NCBI GenBank assembly: GCA_034440615.1
Contig: JAOTOM010005136.1
Coordinates: 1,020,001 to 1,084,000, forward strand
Reading direction: 5' to 3'
Length of the DNA: 64,000 bases
Source: Ashinkailepas kermadecensis
Taxonomy: Eukaryota; Arthropoda; Thecostraca; Neolepadidae
Part shown: positions 57,451 through 64,000 of the stretch, one piece after another
How the letters are laid out: every line of letters begins with the position of its first letter
Position numbering within the stretch: position 1 is the stretch's first letter
Notes under the pieces: generated by a model
Told to the model about the DNA's origin: nothing
What the model saw: only the letters and a program-made list of their open reading frames with translations
Database searches by the model: none
Translations under genes and position numbers: made by a program

Positions 57451-58990
57451 GGGATGTCCAAACGTCAGAATGTCAACTTTTGCCCACGCTTCCACACATG
57501 CCAGCAATAGCATAGCATGCTAAGCCGCATCGCCGAAGATTAGCATTGCTACAAATGCGGAAGATGAGTAGAAAGAGCGCAAGCGTATATATACATACAT
57601 AATATTTACTTGCTTTATATCTTGGTGTTCACAGAAGTTGACATTATGCATGTCATTTTTGGGCCCGAGGAGACATTTTCATTAAAGGGTATTGCAATGA
57701 ATGTCAAGATGTCGTTGTTAAGCTTGCAAAACCCCGGTGTTCTTGTCCCTGTACCTGCCATACTGCATCCCCCTCCTCCACGTTCCACATTTTTGGTACG
57801 TGGTCCTCCACTTTTCCATACATTCATAAGCAATATGACATAGCCTGCGGTATTTTTCGCGAGGGAACACCCCTCCTGGGATGCTTATTCCTTTCCGTTT
57901 GAGTGCAGTCTACATAGGTGCTAATGCCACTTCAACAAATCTTTTAAAGAAGAAGTCCTGTAATGGCTGGCCCTCTGAAGACTGTAGGGGTGTCTGTACA
58001 ACAACCGGTCTGACCATCTCTGCAGACTGCAAAGGTGCCCCACCAAGCTCCATTATATTAACTTCAGCTTGTATCCGTCCGCTGAGACAGATGGTGTCGA
58101 AATGCGGCAGTCGAACGTCTTTGTCGACAAAGCTTAATCTCTTCTGCTGGCATATGCGGAAAAGTAAACACGTTTTGGACATTCTGACGTTCGGACGTTT
58201 TGTCTCGGCATACTGGTACGTCACAATGGCAAACAGCCAATAACACTGGTGCGACAGAATGTCCAAGTACAAAGCGACTCCACAATTAGCATGGAGGTGT
58301 TGGACATTCTGTCGCACGTGACATTCTGCGCCTCGAACATTCTGTGGCACCCAAACTGTTGTAGTAAACTATAGGATGTGCTGAGTTACACGTTGTGATG
58401 TTGGCACCGTGCTGCATCGTGATGTTGGCACCGTGCTGCATCGTGATGTCAGCGGCCCGATCCGGCAGAAGCGTTCGCAGCCACCGGAGAAGCTTGAGCT
58501 CACTGGGCGGCGGTGGCGCCGAGTCCGTCCAATCAGGGCCGTATTATCTCTCACAGCACACCGCACCTCACTCGATACGATGCGCCGCATCCACGGGGGC
58601 GGGAGATTGGCTCCACATCACAGCAGGTCCCGCGTCCAGATCTGTGCTGTTCCCTCCGGTCAACCTTCGCTTGGCGCACAGGGCAGCAGGTCTTACGAGG
58701 CTGCCACACCCGGGGCATGCAAATATTGCTCGGAGAACCGCCCTCTGGGCCCCTTCGCGTGCATAAGAAGGATGTAAACGCAAAGTGGTTGTAAAGATGC
58801 AGAGCGCCACGTAGTTAGGGAGGCTCGGACAAATGCTGGTGAAAGCGGGGTGAAAGACCAAAGACCAAACAATTGTATTAGGGCGATGCACAATGTGCTC
58901 ATGGCTATTACAGACCCTCGTCATTATAAATGAGATAGGTAAAGGACAAAGTCAAAGTACAACGTTCACAAACTCAAGCATGATATAAAC
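57451..58990. other. Unannotated; inverted-repeat cluster of CAGAATGTCC motifs
   Basis: Inverted copies of CAGAATGTC wording occur at 57463, 58180, 58254, 58302, 58320 and 58337 (see the hairpin entry). A 24-bp direct doublet CGTGATGTTGGCACCGTGCT lies at 58393-58445. No gene was recognised. Confidence 0.45.
58249..58317. repeat. Perfect 18-bp inverted repeat, 33-base loop
   Basis: GTGCGACAGAATGTCCAA (58249-58266) pairs exactly with TTGGACATTCTGTCGCAC (58300-58317). Confidence 0.9.
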
Positions 58991-60430
58991 TCATCTACCG
59001 ACAGCAAACAGAGCTGGTGTATGGTGGGCTCTGCGACATAGGGCACCTCAAGGTGTGCAATAACTGCTGCACGGGTAGCTTCTTTAGATCGGGTGGCAGG
59101 GTGTTGTATTGCATTGCTGCTCGGCAGGTAAAACGACGCTTCCCCATCTCGCTTCTAGACCGGGGCACATATATCCTCGTCCTGTCTGGTGGGCCTCTGG
59201 TGGGTCTCTCAAACTGTACGAAGCTCACGGGCCAGCTCCTTAGGCTCGCCAGGGCGCCGCACCTTGTGTGGCAATACAAGGGTGCTGTACCTCACAAGAA
59301 CCATCGCCGATAGCCGGTCTAGAGTTCTGTAGCAGGTCCGCTACCTGATGAAACTTCTTGCGACCAAATGTGACTTCAGCTGAGTAGCTCAAAGCAATTC
59401 GGATCCGGGATAGGTTGGTTTGGCTGCTGTTGCAATAACTTGTGATGCAGTGATGGACCTGCGACGGAACGAAGGCATCCGCAAGCGCAGTAATGACGCT
59501 GGGAGGCAGGCAGTGCCTCAGATGTGATAGATCTGCCAACATACCGTGGGCACGTGACATATGAGACTTCCAACCGAGCGCGATCAAAGACAAGACAGAG
59601 TAATTTTTTTGTTTCCATACAGCGGGAGAGATGGTGATCGCGAAATTAGACCCTGAAGTTGGGGACGCTACGGACATTACATTTACTATCGAAACGCATC
59701 CGCTAAGCCTTACCTGCATTAATTTTGAAGCCGTTAGCTCCAAGTCGAAGATCAAAAGAGGTCAGGACACTTTCTATGCGCGAGACGGCATTTTGGAGGC
59801 GATATTTTGAACCGCTGACCAAACTGTGGGTATCATCTGCGTAGTTGACCACCACTGCGTCCTTAGCGGACATACTGAGGTTATTCGCGAAGACGCAGTA
59901 TAACAGGGGCCTCAGCCCTGGTCCCTGAAGGACGCCAATGATGTTGGAAAGCCTGGAGGGTAGTTTTCCATCACCTCGACTGTCGGTGACGATGAATATG
60001 AATCTGAAGGTAGGTCAAAAACCAAGAAGCATGGATACCGTTGGCGCGCAGTTTGATTAGAGTTTTCGAATGCTTTAATAGGATATAATAGGAAGCACTT
60101 GCTCAGATCGAGAAGGCAGAGCAGCAATATTTTCCCACGGTTGTTGGCAGCTAGAAATAGGAAATATGATATGATCGGAGATATAATTCATCGCGGTTTC
60201 CATCGAGTGATGAAGACGGAAACCGTGTGGAGTGCTGGACAGGAGATAATGTTGGAATATGTAGCTGTAGAGTTGCTCGTGGACTGCACGCTCTAACATT
60301 TTATCTATAACAGAAACTAGTCGTATTCGGCAGTAATAGAGCGGATTGGTATGGTCTCCGGACTTAAAAATGTGGAAAACAATGGAAAGCTCGCCAGGAT
60401 AAGGCCACCTCAGATAGGGTTAGACGAGTT
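58991..60430 (-). mobile_element. Decayed non-LTR retrotransposon (LINE), RT region
   Basis: Read on the minus strand, fragments follow RT order: HIFKSGDHTNPLYYCRIRLV and KMLERAVHEQLYSYIFQHYL, then PHGFRLHHSMETAM, LLCLLDLSKCF (motif A region), GVLQGPGLRPLLYCVFANNL (motif B), and YADD at 59832-59843 (motif C intact). KSHMSRAHGMLADLSHLRHC and YNTLPPDLKK near the end complete it. Multiple frameshifts and stops separate the pieces. It differs clearly from the CR1-like LINEs in the left half and may belong to the I/Jockey group. Confidence 0.75.
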
Positions 60431-60589
60431 GACCAGGATAAATATCGGGTTAATGGCGTCACCTTGCAGGACAAAGACACCTCGGATATGGTTTGGCTGG
60501 AGTTGACCAGGAGAACACATCGGGTCGATAATTTTACCGCTCGGGAACACAGCAAGCATGCAGACGTCATCCCCACCACTGGAGGAGAA

Positions 60590-60740
60590 CCTGTCCACAC
60601 CGAACACAGCAGAACACCGAACACCGAACACCGAACCTGTCCACACCGAACACAGCAGTCCGCAACTCGGTCAGGGTAAGGCACGAGAACCTGTCCACAC
60701 CGAACACAGCAGTCCGCAACTCGATCAGGGTAAGGCACGC
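60590..60740. repeat. About 52-bp tandem repeat, 2-3 copies
   Basis: The units contain GAACCTGTCCACACCGAACA and CAGCAGTCCGCAACTCG; the first copy has an additional CACCGAACACCGAACA stutter. Confidence 0.88.
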
Positions 60741-61282
60741 TGGGGTGAAGGCACAGACACCCACGTGAGGCAGACGGCACGCCAGCTCAGGCGTCCGCCC
60801 AGACCTGGCACCTCGCCGGCCACATGCGGGAAAATACCGACAAATACACTCTCGCTCGATTGGTCAGGTATCGCATTTTGTGGATACTGTCCTCGCCTTC
60901 GTACCACTAACAACAGTCCCAATGCATTTCCCAACCGATCGGTGGCGACCCCGCTGTGTCCGCCTCTCGATGTCCTCCCGTGTATCACGCCTCAGGACGG
61001 AGCACATAGATCGGCTCAGGGCACGGTGTGAACCATGTTTGAACAGCATAACTGTACATACACATATTCAGTAATATATATTTTTAGAAGAAACAAAATA
61101 CATATGTATGTGTGTTTGTGTGTGTATGTGTGTGGATTCCTCATGCAAAGGTGCAAATATGAGAAACAACAATGAAACATCGAAGTTATGCAGCTACTTA
61201 GTAGCTCTGAATAGGAGTGGAGTCTTCCAAAGTGTTCCGAAAATATTTTAATGCCACAGGATCAGATAAGTCAATGATCAGA
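60741..61282. other. Unannotated; TG microsatellite
   Basis: GTATGTGTGTTTGTGTGTGT-like wording lies at 61104-61134. No gene was recognised. Confidence 0.5.
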
Positions 61283-61655
61283 TTCACACCAGCAGCGTAC
61301 ACCCCACACCAACAGCGTGCACCCCACACCAACAGCGTGCACACCACACCAACAGCGTGCACCCCACGCAACAGTGTGCACCCCACACCAACAGCGTGCA
61401 CCCCACACCAACAGCGTGCACCCCACGCAACAGCGTGCACCCCACACCAACAGCGTGTACCCCACACCAACGGCGTGCACCCCACACTAACAGCGTGCAC
61501 CCTACACCAGCAGCGTGCACTCCACACCAGCCGCGTGCACCCCGTACCAGCAGCGTGCACCCCACAACAACAGCGTGCACCCCAAACCAACAGCGTGCAC
61601 CCCACACCAACAACTTGCACCCCACACCAGCCGCGTGCACCCCACTCCAACAGCT
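61283..61655. repeat. Minisatellite, 20-bp unit, about 18 copies
   Basis: The unit is CAGCGTGCACCCCACACCAA. Some copies drop to 17-18 bp (CACGCAACAG). The unit contains the ApaLI-type palindrome GTGCAC. Open frames on both strands are artefacts. Confidence 0.95.
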
Positions 61656-62599
61656 TGCGTCGCCATCTCTCGGCATCAGTGGCATTGAGCTGGTTGTCGT
61701 TGTGTCGGGACGTGACATGCCAGCTCAGAGGAGGAAAACAGCTACTGCCGCGGAGCCGACAAACTCTTCCCGTGGCGATAGACAGACGTCATCACATATT
61801 CTGGGAATAGGCCGGAGTCTGCCTCACGTGCTAACAACCTGCACGTTCATATTTACCGTTTCACCGCAACATCAATATTTATATTCAACATTCAATCAGC
61901 AAACGATATTTGCAAGCCTTTAGCTCCGCCAATCATGCGTTGTTGCTTAGAGCTTCGGCTCCACGTCCACTCATTTTTGTCGCTCAAAATATTATTGCAT
62001 GCCTCTTGATCACATGCAAATAATGACCGTCGCTTCTCACGCAAATACTTATTACTTAACACCGCAGGTCCAGTTGCCGTCTCGTCCAGTCACCAAGACC
62101 AAGCTACCGTCTCGCCCGGTCGCCCAGACCCAGTTACTGTATCGCCCAGTCGACTGAGCTCACGCTCGTGCCGCCCCAGTCGTACGTTGGCGGGGCAGTC
62201 ACCCACTCACAATCTCACCGATGACTCGCCGCTCCTTCTCACTTCTCACAATTGGTCACAATTGTCTCGCTCAATCCACCCGTCTTCACGTCCTCACCCG
62301 CCGACACTGCAGCACCCTTGTATAGCGCGACACGAGAATCCATTACGACACCAGCTCAGCACTGTGCGACACTCCGTCTCCACTGCGACACTCCCGTTCA
62401 ACACAACACACGCATTAACTGCGACACTCCTAGCCAACGTTCAACTCCCCTTCACTGCAATTGATCCCCGTTCAGAGTACACAGCACTCGTCTTCACTGC
62501 GACACTCACACTCGGCACAGCACCCGCCTTCACTGCGACACTCCTGTTGCGCGCTCCACTCGTCCTCTGCGCCGCCGGCGCTCGTCCAGCTCGTCCGGC
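61656..62599. other. Unannotated; short low-order repeats
   Basis: Positions 62066-62160 repeat GTCTCGCCCAGTCGCCCAGACC-like words three times, and 62340-62550 repeat CACTGCGACACTC about six times. This stretch is 3' of the kinase stop and could include its 3' UTR. Confidence 0.5.
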
Positions 62600-63557
62600 T
62601 CACTCGTCGTCGTCCTCGGCCAGCGAGCCGGCCGTGCTGCGCCGGCGGCCGGACGAGCCGGACGAGCCGGAAGAGCCGGACGAGACGGTGGAGTCGGCCT
62701 CGGCGGAGTGGGCAGTGGTGGCCACCCAGTCGCGCAGCCGCTGCCGCTTGGCGTCGCGGTCCACCACGGTCTCCAGCCCGAGCGCGCGCAGCTGGCCCAG
62801 CACGACGTTCTTCTCGCGCACGCACGAGTGCACCGACCAGTTGGAGTAGCAGACGGACGTGGCGTCGGCCGACTCGGGCTCGGCGGCGGACAGCGCGCCG
62901 GCGCGCGTCGTCCACCGGTGACCCAGGTGGCGGCTGACCTCGGCCACCTGGGCGCGCCGGCGCGGCCGCGGGTCGAGCAGCCGGCGCAGCAGCGCCTGCA
63001 TGCGCAGCGTCAGCGCGCCGAACCGGTGCGGCGCGCGCAGCGCCCGGTAGCCGCGCCACTGGCAGAAGGCCGCGTAGCGCGCGTCGGCCGGCTCGGCGCG
63101 CTGCCACGGCAGCGCGCCGGTCAGGCAGACGAGCAGTACGACGGCCAGCTGCCACGTGTCGTGCGAGGCGGCCACCGTGTAGGGCCGGCCGCGCGCCACG
63201 GCCTGCACCTCGGGCGGCGTGTAGGGCGGCCACTCGGCGCCGCGCGTCGCCTGCCAGCCGACCGGCCGCGTCTGGCCGAAGTCGGCCAGCTTGACGCGCG
63301 ACAGGTCGCTCTTGAAGACGAGGATGTTGTCGAGCCGCACGCCGCCGTGCACCAGGCCCTGGCCGTGCATGAAGTCGAGCGCCGACACCAGCTGCGGCGC
63401 CAGCTGCTTGGTGTTGCGCTCGCCGATGCCGCCGTTGGACACGTAGCAGGCGAGGTCGCCGAACGGCGCGAACTCCTGGGCGAAGACGTACAGGTCGCTG
63501 GTGCGGAAGGCCACGTCGTACGTGGTCACCACGCTCCGGTGCGAGCTCAGCAGATGG
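62600..63557 (-). CDS. SBK1-like protein kinase, last coding exon (HRD changed to HGG)
   Basis: The frame covers the kinase hinge to the C terminus and ends EDDDE plus TGA. Blocks match SH3-binding-domain kinases (SBK): TYDVAFRTSDLYVFAQEFAP, FGDLACYV, LVSALDFMHGQGLVH, VKLADFGQTRPVGW, PYTPPEV, SHDTWQLAVVLLVCLTGALP and W. The catalytic loop, normally HRDxKPEN, reads HGGVRLDN: both the Arg and the proton-accepting Asp are Gly, and Lys is Arg. DFG and its Asp remain. It is therefore probably a pseudokinase that may still bind nucleotide. The ATP-binding N lobe must be in exons beyond the window. The frame stays open to 63673, but a CCCTCCGACAG acceptor places the exon start near 63557; another AG lies near 63580. 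GC content is very high, with strong third-position bias. The tail has a Ser/Gly-rich patch and acidic end. Confidence 0.85.
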
Positions 63558-63689
63558 CTGTCGGAGGGAGCCAGCGGCTGGGTCATCACCATCAACATCG
63601 GTAGCAACATCCATCGCTTCAGCAAGCGAACGTACGTTTGTGCACCTCGACATGATCTAAACAGGATATACATATGTAGCTAAATGGTT

Positions 63690-64000
63690 TCCCAGGCAAG
63701 TGCGCATGCAAAAGCATATTTGGTGCAATTCAGATCGACACCAGGAGACACAGGCTCAATTCTTGAATAAGTTCTTCAGCTATAATTGTCGCTGGCACAA
63801 TGTTTGTATCGTTAATAATGCTATCTACATAGTATAATCATCCCCAACTTAACACTTTCACCAACCCCGCACGTACATTTCCTCATGGTCCATGCAGTGG
63901 TTTCCAGCTCCTTGATGTCGACCAGCGTGGTCAGTGCCGACATGCAGTGATACTCCTTGAGAAAGTCGGTCTCGCTAGGACCGACCTGTAGTGATACTCC
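63690..64000. other. Unannotated, probably kinase intron
   Basis: Sequence upstream (on the minus strand) of the kinase exon. Positions about 63915-64000 contain ACCGACCTGTAGTGATACTCC / GTGCCGACATGCAGTGATACTCC, the first units of another tandem repeat cut off by the window end. Confidence 0.5.

Noticed and set aside
61217..61923. Thr/Pro/His-rich 188-197-codon frames and Cys/Gly-rich reverse frames
   Set aside because: Translations of the 20-bp CAGCGTGCACCCCACACCAA array in different frames.
62708..63604. 298-codon plus-strand frame opposite the kinase exon
   Set aside because: Shadow of a very GC-rich coding exon; the minus strand carries the kinase motifs.

Overview
The window is eukaryotic nuclear DNA from a metazoan, most likely an arthropod and plausibly a crustacean. 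The evidence is spliced genes with canonical GT-AG introns, a nuclear-encoded mitochondrial ribosomal protein, an SBK-type kinase, a crustin-like WAP-domain peptide, and a transposon complement (CR1-type LINEs, Ty3-type LTR element, hAT, PIF/Harbinger, tRNA-derived SINE) normal for invertebrates. I cannot name the species. The DNA is gene-poor and packed with minisatellites: more than 25 separate tandem arrays with units of 10 to 73 bp, up to 3 kb long. These create very long but spurious open frames.

Three host genes can be supported. (1) A short secreted WAP/crustin-like, aspartate-rich peptide on the minus strand at 3834-4052, with a TATA box upstream. (2) The mitochondrial small-subunit ribosomal protein S7 gene (mRpS7, uS7 family) on the plus strand. 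Five coding exons lie between 47617 and 56040; the presequence exon was not found. Every intron is filled with minisatellites. (3) The last coding exon of an SBK1-like protein kinase on the minus strand at 62600-about 63557, continuing beyond the window. Its catalytic HRD motif is replaced by HGG.

Layout: 1-8 kb holds minisatellites and the WAP gene. 9.7-13 kb holds decayed CR1-like LINEs with a SINE inserted, bounded by two arrays of the same 40-bp minisatellite. 14-25.8 kb is dominated by a 3-kb array (32-bp unit), a 1.4-kb array (25-bp unit) and a TA tract of about 560 bp. 29.2-35 kb is a second CR1-like LINE split by a young 2.6-kb Ty3-type LTR retrotransposon: identical 146-bp LTRs, target duplication AGCTT, tRNA-Leu-type primer site, RT/RNase H deleted. 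35.67-36.56 kb is an 888-bp hAT deletion derivative with an 8-bp target duplication. 37.75-43.71 kb is an almost complete 6-kb PIF/Harbinger transposon with Myb-like and transposase genes and matching terminal inverted repeats. 44.54-44.91 kb is a 370-bp MITE with 59-bp inverted repeats. 47.6-56 kb is mRpS7. 56.4-57.5 kb holds two more SINE copies. 59-60.4 kb is a decayed minus-strand LINE. 62.6-63.6 kb is the kinase exon.

The most unusual feature is in mRpS7 intron 4. The donor-side array repeats the exon 4/intron junction every 35 bp, giving six extra donor-like sites. The acceptor-side array is built from the polypyrimidine tract and exon 5 junction, but there the acceptor AG has mostly become AT. 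Both splice junctions of one intron appear to have seeded minisatellites.
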